In this document: in pieces, positions 1-5,535 of the stretch
How the letters are laid out: every line of letters starts with the position of its first letter
How positions within the stretch are numbered: the stretch's first letter is position 1
Assembly: GCA_947632425.1 (NCBI GenBank)
Contig: CANRPG010000086.1
Span: 1 to 7,805 of the forward strand
Length of the DNA stretch: 7,805 nt
From: an uncultured Clostridia bacterium
GTDB lineage: Bacteria > Bacillota > Clostridia > Oscillospirales > Ruminococcaceae
Direction: 5' to 3'
Made by a program: the position numbers and the translations under genes
Notes under the pieces: generated by a model
Told to the model about the DNA's origin: nothing
Seen by the model: only the letters and a program-made list of their open reading frames with translations
Database searches by the model: none

Positions 1-822
1 GCTACAGGCACAGGCGTTAAGATACTTGTAGCGGTGGTGCTGCTGTATTTTTCGTTCAAGCTGATAAACGCTCTGGCACGCAAGATAGAAAAGAAAAGCA
101 GCCACAACCGCAAGATAGACAAAACGCTGATGAATACCTTTCTGTATCTCGGCAAGATACTGGCAAAGGGTCTTGTGGTGGTGTGCCTTGTAGGCTATCT
201 CGGTATAGATACCAGCGGACTTACAGCACTTGTAACGTCTCTCGGCGTGTGCGTGGGTCTTGCGGTAAACGGCACGCTGTCAAATTTGGCAGGCGGCGCG
301 CTTTTGCTGATAACACGCCCTTTCAAGATAGATGATTATATCGAAGTTGCAGGCTATGCAGGCACTGTTGAGGATATACGCATAGTTTCAACAAAGCTCG
401 TAACGCCAGATAACAAGGTGGTCTACATACCCAACAGCACGGTGTCAACATCGGGTATAGTCAATTATTCCGAAAAACCGATACGCCGCGTTGATTTGGT
501 TTTCTCTATAGCCTATTCGGACGACTTCAAAAGGGCAGAGAGCATTATTTCAGGTATTTTAGAAACGCATGAAAATGTTCTTGACGACCCCAGACCAACC
601 GTAAGAATTATATCACACAGCGAGAGCAGTATAGACATCTGCTGCCGCCCGTGGGTCAAAAAAGACGACTACTGGGACGTTTATTTTGATATTACAGAAC
701 GCGTAAAACAGCGGTTTGACGAGAGCGGCATTGAGATACCGTTCAGACAGGTAGACGTTCATATGAAAAATGAAATGACAAGCGAGAAACAGAGAGAATT
801 AAAGAAAAACAGAGAGAATTAA
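1..822 (+). CDS. MscS-family mechanosensitive ion channel, 5' truncated by window
   Basis: This is the C-terminal 273 residues of a small-conductance mechanosensitive channel. The family forms a homoheptameric inner-membrane pore that opens under hypo-osmotic stress and releases solutes. The frame is open from base 1, so the start and probably one or two N-terminal membrane helices lie upstream; the GTG at 34 is not the likely start. Visible parts, in order: a membrane helix at the left edge, a lysine-rich linker, the pore-lining Gly/Ala-rich helix TM3 (about bases 205-320, containing GVCVGLAVNGTLSNLAGG), the beta-domain (FKIDDYIEV, then DNKVVYIPNSTV), and the alpha/beta C-terminal domain ending near IPFRQVDVHM. 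The last residues (SEKQRELKKNREN) are charged and come from a tandem duplication. No terminator is visible before rplM. The family call is secure; the exact subtype is not. Confidence 0.9.
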   Translation, partial: ATGTGVKILVAVVLLYFSFKLINALARKIEKKSSHNRKIDKTLMNTFLYLGKILAKGLVVVCLVGYLGIDTSGLTALVTSLGVCVGLAVNGTLSNLAGGALLLITRPFKIDDYIEVAGYAGTVEDIRIVSTKLVTPDNKVVYIPNSTVSTSGIVNYSEKPIRRVDLVFSIAYSDDFKRAESIISGILETHENVLDDPRPTVRIISHSESSIDICCRPWVKKDDYWDVYFDITERVKQRFDESGIEIPFRQVDVHMKNEMTSEKQRELKKNREN

Positions 823-824
823 AG
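787..824 (+). repeat. 20-bp-period tandem duplication at the channel gene's 3' end
   Basis: The 18-base unit AAACAGAGAGAATTAAAG occurs at 787-804 and again at 807-824, exactly 20 bases apart, with AA between. Twenty is not a multiple of three, so the second copy is read in another frame and supplies the stop codon at 820-822. With one copy the frame would continue to a TAA near the base now numbered 845 and encode a slightly different tail. Confidence 0.9.
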
Positions 825-864
825 CGTATGCAAGATATAAATTAAAAATTCGGCAAAATGCATA

Positions 865-893
865 TTGACAAATCGCAAAAAGGCATATATAAT
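865..893 (+). promoter_or_regulatory. Consensus sigma-A promoter for rplM-rpsI
   Basis: TTGACA at 865-870 and TATAAT at 888-893 are separated by 17 bases, a perfect match to the housekeeping consensus. Transcription should start near 900, giving a leader of about 72 bases before the rplM ATG. An upstream in-frame GTG-type start for L13 would fall inside this promoter, which argues against it. Confidence 0.88.
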
Positions 894-900
894 AGGTAAT

Positions 901-942
901 GTTGCTTCGCACGACCTGACGTATGCTGACGGCAGGCGTAAC
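901..942 (+). promoter_or_regulatory. Foldable 5' leader, candidate L13 autoregulatory RNA
   Basis: The leader can form a stacked hairpin: GUUGC (901-905) with GUAAC (938-942), CCUG (915-918) with CAGG (933-936), and CGU (920-922) with ACG (929-931), closed by a six-base loop. It starts at the predicted +1 and ends 16 bases before the ribosome binding site. Leaders bound by L13 itself are known upstream of rplM in Firmicutes (Rfam L13_leader). Membership here is inferred from position and foldability, not from a consensus match. Confidence 0.45.
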
Positions 943-972
943 GAGAAAAATTCAAAACGGAGGAAAAACTAT

Positions 973-1401
973 ATGTCAACTTATATGCCTAAGACAAGCG
1001 ACATCAAACGCACATGGTATATCATCGACGCTGACGGAGTGCCCCTCGGCAGAGTGGCAGCAAAGGCTGCATCTATCCTCAGAGGAAAGAACAAGCCCAC
1101 CTATGCTCCCCACGCGGACTGCGGTGATTACGTTATCATCATTAACACAGATAAGGCAGTTCTGACCGGCAAGAAGCTGGAAAAGAAAGCCTACAGATGG
1201 CACACCGGCTGGATAGGCGGTCTGAAAGAGATCAAGTATTCCAGGCTGATGGCGGAGAGATCCGACAAGGCTATGACTCTTGCCGTAACAGGTATGCTCC
1301 CCAACAATACGCTCGGTCGTAAGGCCGCAACACGCCTTCGGGTATTCAAGGGCGCTGAACACAATCAGGCTTCAAGAAACCCCGTTAAGTGCGAACTGTA
1401 A
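973..1401 (+). CDS. rplM: 50S ribosomal protein L13
   Basis: Encodes 142 residues, the usual L13 length. L13 is an early-assembling protein of the large subunit that binds 23S rRNA. Recognisable blocks are TWYIIDADGVPLGRVA near residues 13-28, DCGDYVIIINTDKAVLTGKK in the middle, HTGWIGGLKEI, and the C-terminal block MLPNNTLGRKAATRLRVF followed by GAEHNQA. The ATG at 973 is chosen because GGAGGA at 959-964 is well placed and the consensus promoter lies just upstream. The same frame is open further upstream, but that extension would cross the promoter and has no family counterpart. rpsI follows after 17 bases, the conserved bacterial rplM-rpsI pair, so the two are surely co-transcribed. The candidate structured leader suggests feedback by L13. 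Confidence 0.97.
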   Translation: MSTYMPKTSDIKRTWYIIDADGVPLGRVAAKAASILRGKNKPTYAPHADCGDYVIIINTDKAVLTGKKLEKKAYRWHTGWIGGLKEIKYSRLMAERSDKAMTLAVTGMLPNNTLGRKAATRLRVFKGAEHNQASRNPVKCEL

Positions 1402-1418
1402 GAAAGGAGCAGTAGAAT

Positions 1419-1820
1419 ATGTACGAACCTAAAACACCTTTTTATTACGGCACAGGAAGAAGAAAACATTCCGTAGCAAGAGTAAGACTTTATCCCGGCT
1501 CGGGTAACATTACCATAAACGGCAGAGGGATCGACGAGTATTTCGGTCTTGAGACCCTCAAGCTGATCGTTCGTCAGCCGCTCAGTCTTACAAACAATCT
1601 TGAAAATCTCGATGTTGTTTGTACCGTTACCGGCGGCGGAGTTACAGGTCAGGCAGGCGCTATAAGACACGGTATCGCAAGAGCGCTGCTCCAGTTCAAT
1701 GCAGAGCTTCGCCCGGAGCTTAAGAAAGCAGGCTACCTCACCCGTGACCCGAGAATGAAGGAAAGAAAGAAGTACGGTCTGAAAGCCGCACGCCGCGCTC
1801 CGCAGTTCTCAAAGAGATAA
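1419..1820 (+). CDS. rpsI: 30S ribosomal protein S9
   Basis: Encodes 133 residues, close to the usual 130. S9 sits in the small-subunit head, and its C-terminal tail reaches the P-site tRNA anticodon stem. Visible family features are the N-terminal YGTGRRKHSVARVRL block, GNITINGRGIDEYF, the central GGGVTGQAGAIRHGIARALL and the basic tail RMKERKKYGLKAARRAPQ. The protein ends in the invariant Ser-Lys-Arg. The ribosome binding site AAAGGAG (1403-1409) begins right after the rplM stop codon, so translation of the two genes is closely coupled in space. A strong terminator follows 17 bases after the stop, ending the two-gene unit. Nothing unusual was seen. Confidence 0.98.
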   Translation: MYEPKTPFYYGTGRRKHSVARVRLYPGSGNITINGRGIDEYFGLETLKLIVRQPLSLTNNLENLDVVCTVTGGGVTGQAGAIRHGIARALLQFNAELRPELKKAGYLTRDPRMKERKKYGLKAARRAPQFSKR

Positions 1821-1837
1821 TTTCACAAAACAATATC

Positions 1838-1870
1838 GCCCTGTCGGCATAATGTCGGCAGGGCATTTTT
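1838..1870 (+). terminator. Intrinsic terminator after rpsI
   Basis: An 11-bp stem, GCCCTGTCGGC (1838-1848) with GTCGGCAGGGC (1854-1864), has two G-U pairs and a five-base loop. It is followed by ATTTTTGTTGTTT. On the minus strand the same hairpin is followed by a poorer T-rich stretch, so it may also help end the xre transcript. Confidence 0.9.
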
Positions 1871-1885
1871 GTTGTTTGTCAGTGT

Positions 1886-2119
1886 TCAATGTGTTTTTTC
1901 GCTGACCCTTTTATACGGCTCTTTTACGTTGGTAAGTCCGAGGATGTAGTCGGTACTGGTGCCGTAAAACTTCGCCAGCTTTACCACTATACCGACAGGT
2001 ACATCTCTTATGCCGCGCTCATACTTTGAATACAGCGACTGATCGCAGTAAAGATAATCAGCCACGGTCTGCTGTGTCAGGTCATTGTCCTCGCGAAGTT
2101 GTCTTATGCGTACATACAT
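1886..2119 (-). CDS. XRE-family helix-turn-helix repressor
   Basis: Encodes a 77-residue protein that is almost entirely one Cro/C1-type DNA-binding domain. IRQLREDNDLTQQTVADYL gives the first helices (residues 5-23). The recognition helix follows around residues 26-35 (DQSLYSKYERG). RDVPVGIVVKLAKFYGTSTDYILGL is the typical end of the domain (residues 38-62). A short charged tail follows, with no ligand-binding domain visible. The ATG at 2119 is preferred because AGGTGA (plus-strand 2125-2130) lies 5 bases upstream; a TTG nine codons earlier overlaps the predicted -10. The gene is divergent from the SHOCT membrane protein, with palindromic sites in the shared gap. It probably represses that gene and perhaps itself. 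The inducing signal is unknown. Confidence 0.9.
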   Translation of the reverse strand: MYVRIRQLREDNDLTQQTVADYLYCDQSLYSKYERGIRDVPVGIVVKLAKFYGTSTDYILGLTNVKEPYKRVSEKTH

Positions 2120-2142
2120 TTTTATCACCTGTAAATAATGAT

Positions 2143-2170
2143 ACAATATTTAGAAAAAAAGACTTGACAA
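2143..2170 (-). promoter_or_regulatory. Probable promoter of the XRE repressor
   Basis: On the minus strand, TTGTCA (plus 2165-2170) and TATTGT (plus 2143-2148) are 16 bases apart. This would start transcription near 2136, about 17 bases before the repressor ATG. Its -35 overlaps the -35 of the oppositely directed promoter and abuts the palindrome, so one bound repressor could affect both directions. Confidence 0.55.
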
Positions 2171-2192
2171 ATAGGACTATTTGTCCTATAAT
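2164..2192 (+). promoter_or_regulatory. Consensus sigma-A promoter of the SHOCT gene
   Basis: TTGACA (2164-2169) and TATAAT (2187-2192) are spaced by 17 bases, a perfect consensus. Start of transcription is expected near 2199. Such a strong promoter with an operator inside its spacer implies tight repression followed by strong induction. Confidence 0.88.
2171..2189. promoter_or_regulatory. Palindromic operator O1 inside the promoter spacer
   Basis: ATAGGAC-TATTT-GTCCTAT is a perfect inverted repeat with 7-bp arms and a 5-bp centre. It fills the space between -35 and -10 and covers the first three bases of the -10. Its size fits a dimeric XRE regulator, most likely the divergent gene product. 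Binding is inferred. Confidence 0.72.
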
Positions 2193-2198
2193 ACTATA

Positions 2199-2214
2199 TA
2201 GACAACTTGTCCTA
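2199..2214. promoter_or_regulatory. Second, imperfect operator O2 at the transcription start
   Basis: TAGACAACTTGTCCTA repeats the half-site TTGTCCTA of O1 (2181-2188 and 2207-2214, 26 bases apart). Its other arm is TAGACAA, which differs from the perfect partner TAGGACAA by one missing base. It overlaps the predicted start of the SHOCT transcript, so two dimers could bind cooperatively. It is weaker than O1. Confidence 0.5.
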
Positions 2215-2245
2215 AACAATTTTAATACTAAATGGAGGTATCCTT

Positions 2246-2830
2246 ATGGAAAAACTGACTTACGAGAGCCTGCCGCCCTCGGCGCAAAAATCTTATAATT
2301 TTCAAGCAAATATAAGAAAACTGCTGATGTTCCTCGGCTGGGGAGTTGCAGCGCTTTTAGAAGTAATGAGCATTATCGACCTTATAAGAGGAGAGGGGGA
2401 CATTCAGATGCTGCTTTATGGCAGTATCTTGATCGGAGGGATTCTGCTGGGCGCTGCACACTCTGTGCACTATGTCATAAACACTTTCAAGACTTGTATG
2501 CGAATAATACCGCTGTTTCCTGCTGACCTTGTTATATCGTTTATTGCGGCATCTTTTGTGTGGATAGCATTCTGTATGGCGAGCGGAGTGCTGCTGATCA
2601 TTGATACAATATTGTTTATTTGCAAAAAGCCGCTCATCTATCCGTTTGAGATGAAATATTTTTTGCAGTCAAAAGCCGCACAGGCGGAGATCTTGGCTTC
2701 TGCAGCAAACGAATCATACAGCGAGGAAGTTATGAAAGACCTTGAAAATCTGAAATCAATGCTTGAAAAAGGTCTTATCACCCAAAAAGAGTTTGACGAC
2801 AAAAAGGCAGAGCTTCTGGAGCTTATTTAA
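2246..2830 (+). CDS. SHOCT-domain membrane protein of unknown function
   Basis: Encodes 194 residues. A short polar N-terminus is followed by hydrophobic segments near residues 26-46, 55-77 and 95-127; the last is long enough for a hairpin, so three or four membrane crossings are likely. After a linker comes a C-terminal SHOCT domain at about 161-192 (DLENLKSMLEKGLITQKEFDDKK), a short two-helix module often found at the ends of membrane or stress-related proteins and thought to mediate oligomerisation. The ATG is set by GGAGG at 2234-2238. Expression is from a consensus promoter with operators and a divergent XRE repressor. Its conditional role is unknown; membrane or envelope stress is only a guess. 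The N-terminal membrane region is not one I recognise. Confidence 0.88.
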   Translation: MEKLTYESLPPSAQKSYNFQANIRKLLMFLGWGVAALLEVMSIIDLIRGEGDIQMLLYGSILIGGILLGAAHSVHYVINTFKTCMRIIPLFPADLVISFIAASFVWIAFCMASGVLLIIDTILFICKKPLIYPFEMKYFLQSKAAQAEILASAANESYSEEVMKDLENLKSMLEKGLITQKEFDDKKAELLELI

Positions 2831-2844
2831 CATCTTGAAACGCA

Positions 2845-2876
2845 AAAATATCCATACTTTGCGGTATGGATATTTT
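2845..2876. terminator. Bidirectional intrinsic terminator between convergent genes
   Basis: A 13-bp perfect stem, AAAATATCCATAC (2845-2857) with GTATGGATATTTT (2864-2876), has a six-base loop. The plus strand ends in TTTTGTTA and the minus strand also ends in a T-run. It lies between the SHOCT gene stop and the metY stop and can serve both. Confidence 0.85.
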
Positions 2877-2894
2877 GTTATGTGTGCATAGGGC

Positions 2895-4181
2895 TTACTT
2901 GACTGCCGCGAATGCCTTGTCAAGCGCATCTATAAGGTCGAGAACGTTCTCGGTGCCGATAGACAGGCGTATCGTGTTGGGCTTTATGCCCTGGTCGAGA
3001 AGTTCTTCCTCACTAAGCTGCGAATGGGTGGTAGATGCAGGGTGTATCACAAGCGACTTCACATCGGCAACGTTTGCAAGCAAAGAGAAGATCTCTAAGT
3101 TATCAATAAACTTTTTCGCATCGTCCTCACTGCCCTTTATCTCGAAAGTGAAGATAGAGCCGCCTCCGTTCGGGAAGTATTTTTTGTAGATCTCGTGGCT
3201 TTCTTCGCTAGGCAGAGAGGGGTGATGAACAGCCTCTACCTGTGGGTGCTCGCTTAGGTACTTTACTATCTTCAGAGCGTTCTCAACGTGCCTTTCAACT
3301 CGCAGCGAAAGCGTTTCAAGCCCTTGCAGGAATATAAACGCATGGAACGGCGAAAGCGTCGCGCCTGTGTCTCTCAGAAGTATCGCCCTTATGTAGGTAA
3401 CGTATGCGGCAGCGCCAACGGCATCTGCAAAGCTTACACCATGGTACGAGGGGTTAGGCTGCGATATCCACGGGTATGCGCCCGACTTCTTCCAGTCAAA
3501 CTTGCCGCCGTCAACTATAACGCCGCCTATAGCAGTGCCGTGACCGCCTATGAACTTGGTCGCGCTGTGCACCACTATGTCAGCGCCGTATTCTATAGGT
3601 CTTACAAGATAAGGCGTGGCAAAAGTGTTGTCAACAACAAGCGGTATGCCGTGCGCGTGAGCGATGTTTGCTATCTTTTCAATATCTATAGCGTTTGAAT
3701 TCGGGTTGCCCAGCGTTTCAATGAATATGGCTTTCGTTTTGTCGTTTATAGCCGCCTCAAAAGAGCCTTCAACTGTCGGGTCAACAAACGTCGCCGTTAT
3801 GTTGCTGCTGAGCGGCAGGGTGTGCGCCAAAAGATTGTATGTTCCGCCGTATATCGTTTTTGAAGCTACCACATTCTCGCCCGATTTTGCAAGAGCCTGT
3901 ATCGCGTATGTAATAGCCGCCGCGCCCGAAGCAAGCCCCAGAGCCGCAACGCCGCCCTCAAGAGCCGCTATCCTCTGCTCGAAAACGTCCTGCGTGGGGT
4001 TTGTCAGCCTGCCGTAAATGTTGCCTGCATCGCGCAGTGCAAAGCGGTCGGCAGCGTGCTGAGAGTTGTGAAAAACGTATGAAGAACTTGCGTATATAGG
4101 AACTGCGCGCGCATCGGTAACGGGGTCGGCGCTCTCCTGTCCTGCATGAAGCTGTATGGTCTCAAATCTGTATTTTGACAT
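2895..4181 (-). CDS. metY: O-acetylhomoserine sulfhydrylase (MetY)
   Basis: Encodes 428 residues of a cytosolic PLP enzyme of the Cys/Met metabolism family. MetY joins O-acetyl-L-homoserine with sulfide to give homocysteine and acetate, the direct sulfhydrylation route to methionine. The length matches MetY and is longer than cystathionine gamma-synthase or beta-lyase (about 380-400). Visible landmarks are ETIQLHAGQ at the N-terminus, YGRLTNPT (Tyr56, Arg58, contacting PLP from the partner subunit), LASGAAA (about 83-89), the stacking Tyr111 in KTIYGGTYNL, VVDNTFATP with Asp184, and SATKFIGGHG with the Schiff-base Lys209. SLVIHPASTTH and NTIRLSIGTEN close the C-terminal domain. AAAGGAG lies 8 bases before the ATG. 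It has its own promoter and a leader peptide with Cys and Met codons, pointing to sulfur amino acid control. Confidence 0.95.
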   Translation of the reverse strand: MSKYRFETIQLHAGQESADPVTDARAVPIYASSSYVFHNSQHAADRFALRDAGNIYGRLTNPTQDVFEQRIAALEGGVAALGLASGAAAITYAIQALAKSGENVVASKTIYGGTYNLLAHTLPLSSNITATFVDPTVEGSFEAAINDKTKAIFIETLGNPNSNAIDIEKIANIAHAHGIPLVVDNTFATPYLVRPIEYGADIVVHSATKFIGGHGTAIGGVIVDGGKFDWKKSGAYPWISQPNPSYHGVSFADAVGAAAYVTYIRAILLRDTGATLSPFHAFIFLQGLETLSLRVERHVENALKIVKYLSEHPQVEAVHHPSLPSEESHEIYKKYFPNGGGSIFTFEIKGSEDDAKKFIDNLEIFSLLANVADVKSLVIHPASTTHSQLSEEELLDQGIKPNTIRLSIGTENVLDLIDALDKAFAAVK

Positions 4182-4207
4182 GATAATTACTCCTTTATAT
4201 TATGTAT

Positions 4208-4262
4208 TGTTGAATGTGTCGTAGTGTTGTCGAACGGGTGTAAACTGCGGTCACATTCGACA
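4208..4262 (-). promoter_or_regulatory. metY leader with alternative hairpins and a C-rich stretch
   Basis: The sequence coding for Cys-Arg-Met-stop of the leader peptide can pair in two exclusive ways. TGTCGAA (plus 4256-4262) matches TTCGACA (4228-4234) over 7 bp. The longer TGTCGAATGTG (4252-4262) matches CACATTCAACA (4208-4218) over 10 of 11 positions. The minus-strand RNA from 4250 to 4201 holds 17 C and only 5 G. No U-tract terminator follows, so any attenuation would be Rho-dependent or translational. Function is inferred. Confidence 0.5.
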
Positions 4263-4289
4263 GTATCTTCTCAGTAAATTTGCTTTCAT
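4251..4289 (-). CDS. 12-residue leader peptide upstream of metY
   Basis: A short frame encodes MKANLLRRYCRM and stops with TGA. It has one of the best ribosome binding sites in the window: AGGAGG at plus-strand 4298-4303, 8 bases before the ATG. It begins about 33 bases after the predicted transcription start and ends 69 bases before the metY ATG. The last sense codons are Tyr-Cys-Arg-Met, so the product contains both end products of sulfur assimilation, and Cys-Arg-rich leader peptides are known upstream of sulfur genes in other bacteria. The stop region is covered by two alternative hairpins. The likely role is to sense charged Cys or Met tRNA during translation and thereby control metY. 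Translation is strongly suggested by the ribosome binding site; the sensing role is inference. Confidence 0.68.
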   Translation of the reverse strand: MKANLLRRYCRM

Positions 4290-4315
4290 CGGTATAACCT
4301 CCTAAACCTATCTGT

Positions 4316-4340
4316 TTGGTATGCTTTTATTATATACCAA
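4316..4340. promoter_or_regulatory. Inverted repeat over the metY -10, candidate operator
   Basis: TTGGTAT (4316-4322 on the plus strand) and ATACCAA (4334-4340) form a perfect 7-bp inverted repeat with an 11-bp spacer. It covers the metY -10 and the predicted transcription start. A dimeric repressor bound here would block transcription. The regulator is not encoded nearby and cannot be named from the sequence. Confidence 0.5.
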
Positions 4341-4357
4341 CACACGCGATATGTCAA
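4329..4357 (-). promoter_or_regulatory. Consensus sigma-A promoter of metY
   Basis: On the minus strand, TTGACA (plus 4352-4357) and TATAAT (plus 4329-4334) are 17 bases apart, again a perfect consensus. Start near 4322 gives a leader of about 140 bases containing the small reading frame. The promoter lies 30 bases past the stop of the upstream DUF218 gene; no terminator is visible between them. Confidence 0.86.
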
Positions 4358-4386
4358 ATTCAAATTTTCTATAGAGGGATATAGAT

Positions 4387-5154
4387 TCAACCTATAATAT
4401 AATACGCTGTCAGAGCCAGCCATTCGCGCAGCCAATATGTCGGCAGAAGATAAAGCCTTGTAAAGCCGCTTATCGAGTATACATTTTCATAGCCGCAGTC
4501 GCGCGCTATCAGCGATGCCCTGTACTGGTGGTAGCCGTCGGAGACTATAGTAATATCCAGCGGCAAACCCATTTCTTTCAGTATCTCGGCGGTGTATGAA
4601 AGGTTTTCCTCGGTAGAGGTCGAGCGATCCTCGGTAATAATGCGCTCCTCCGGCAGACCCTTTTCTATAAGGTATCTCTTCATCGCCTCCGCCTCGGAGA
4701 TGTCCTCGCCTTTGCCCTGACCGCCCGAAACCACGCACATAACGCCGTCATTTTCTGTAAGGTATTCGTATGCCGCGTCAAGACGGTAGGTGAGCATCTG
4801 CGTGGGGCGCGTGCCTTTAACGCCGCAGCCCAGAACTACCACTACATTCGGCTTTTCGGGGCGCGAGTCGTATGCGTTTGCCATCATTACCGATAAAAAT
4901 ACAGCGTATGTTACGGCAACTACAATAAGCACCGCAATGCAGCAAAGTATTATTTTCCCTGCTTTCGTGTGCCAAAGAGGGAGCGAGCGCAGTTTGCCCC
5001 AGCCTATGGTGCAGGCAAGGGCGGCGGTGCACAGCAGTATTCCGAAAGCGTTGCCTGCGTTTAGTATGCCGCGCGTTATCGGCAGTATGAACACCGCCAG
5101 CATAAAAGCCTCGGCGGCGGCAAGCGAAAATTTGGCTATGGTGAGTATCTTCAT
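4387..5154 (-). CDS. DUF218 (SanA/YdcF-like) membrane-anchored protein
   Basis: Encodes 255 residues. The N-terminal 95 residues hold hydrophobic segments near 9-28, 34-52 and 67-92, so about three membrane helices. The DUF218 domain follows from about 103 to the end. Typical motifs are VVVLGCGVKGTRPTQML (104-121) with a nearby Arg124, CVVSGGQGKGEDISEAEAM (140-158), TSTEENL (179-185) and VSDGYHQYRA (204-213), where the family usually has SxxxHxxRA. The family includes E. coli SanA, linked to envelope barrier function, and YdcF, which binds S-adenosylmethionine; the biochemical role here is unknown. AGGAG lies 8 bases before the ATG. The C-terminus ends hydrophobically (ALTAYYIIG). Being upstream of metY on the same strand, it could read into it, but no functional link is evident. 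Confidence 0.85.
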   Translation of the reverse strand: MKILTIAKFSLAAAEAFMLAVFILPITRGILNAGNAFGILLCTAALACTIGWGKLRSLPLWHTKAGKIILCCIAVLIVVAVTYAVFLSVMMANAYDSRPEKPNVVVVLGCGVKGTRPTQMLTYRLDAAYEYLTENDGVMCVVSGGQGKGEDISEAEAMKRYLIEKGLPEERIITEDRSTSTEENLSYTAEILKEMGLPLDITIVSDGYHQYRASLIARDCGYENVYSISGFTRLYLLPTYWLREWLALTAYYIIG

Positions 5155-5193
5155 TTTGTTTTCTCCTGCATTATGTCTTGTTGTAATATGTTT

Positions 5194-5222
5194 ATTATAT
5201 CACCCTTGCACCTTTAATGCAA
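5194..5222 (-). promoter_or_regulatory. Probable promoter of the DUF218 gene
   Basis: On the minus strand, TTGCAT (plus 5217-5222) is 17 bases from TATAAT (plus 5194-5199), which is preceded by TGA, an extended -10. The start would be near 5187, about 32 bases before the ATG. The -10 lies inside the first AT-rich repeat box. Confidence 0.65.
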
Positions 5223-5507
5223 TTGTTTTCAGAATATTTTAAGATTTGCTCTTGAAAATGCGAAGGCTTTGTGCTATAATAATATCATGGCATACTACCT
5301 TTAGGTACGGCGCAAAATATGTTTATTATATTTCAGAATATGTTTTTTATACGGCGAAAATTTCCGATTTCTGCCCGAAGAAATGTATGTTTTAACAAAC
5401 GATTAAAATGTAACGATTTGTTCATAAATTTATTGTGCAAAATTTACAACTGCCGACCGAATAAATTATGCTAAGTAACAATGTTAAAAAAATATCTGAT
5501 TTTATCT
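5223..5507. other. AT-rich intergenic region without a supported gene
   Basis: This stretch between the divergent DUF218 and MinD-like genes holds one clear promoter (5252-5280), two AT-rich repeat boxes, and an imperfect hairpin formed by AACAAACG (5394-5401) and CGATTTGTT (5414-5422). The only open frame of note, 51 codons at 5319-5474, has no ribosome binding site. No terminator was seen. It could be a long leader for the MinD-like gene or encode a small RNA. Confidence 0.5.
5252..5280 (+). promoter_or_regulatory. Extended -10 promoter far upstream of the MinD-like gene
   Basis: TTGAAA (5252-5257), a 17-base spacer and TATAAT (5275-5280) preceded by TGC make a strong extended -10 promoter. 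The start would be near 5287, some 320 bases before the next start codon. Its target is therefore either a long leader or an unrecognised small transcript. Confidence 0.72.
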
Positions 5508-5535
5508 TTGACAATTCTATAAAATATGATAAAAT
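5508..5535 (+). promoter_or_regulatory. Proximal promoter of the MinD-like gene
   Basis: TTGACA (5508-5513) is 16 bases from TAAAAT (5530-5535), which is preceded by TGA as an extended -10. The start would be near 5542, about 67 bases before the ATG. The motif ATTCTAT (5514-5520) and its inverse ATAGAAT (5534-5540) bracket the spacer and could be an operator. Confidence 0.65.

Larger units (their letters stand above)
5185..5351. repeat. Three copies of an AT-rich box AATATGTTTWTTATA
   Basis: The 16-mer AATATGTTTATTATAT is exactly repeated at 5185-5200 and 5316-5331. A third copy with one mismatch, AATATGTTTTTTATA, is at 5337-5351, 21 bases after the second. TACGGCG followed by A-rich sequence also recurs at 5306 and 5350, flanking the last two boxes. 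The first copy contains the -10 of the DUF218 gene. Low complexity makes chance repeats possible. Confidence 0.6.

Noticed and set aside
865..972. N-terminal extension of L13 by 36 codons from a start at 865
   Set aside because: It would begin on the -35 element of a perfect promoter, has no ribosome binding site, and does not resemble L13. The ATG at 973 has GGAGGA and the correct family N-terminus.
2120..2146. Nine-codon longer XRE repressor starting at TTG (2146)
   Set aside because: The TTG lies inside the predicted -10 of its own promoter and lacks a ribosome binding site; the ATG at 2119 has AGGTGA at good spacing.
2866..4017. Open frames of 107-136 codons on the strand opposite metY
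   Set aside because: They mirror the codon pattern of a certain gene, lack ribosome binding sites and show no family features.
4487..5242. Open frames overlapping the DUF218 gene on both strands
   Set aside because: The DUF218 frame carries clear family motifs and a ribosome binding site; the others do not.
5319..5474. A 51-codon frame on the plus strand in the AT-rich gap
   Set aside because: No ribosome binding site at proper spacing, composition matches random AT-rich sequence, and no recognisable motif. It remains possible only if the upstream promoter proves to drive it.
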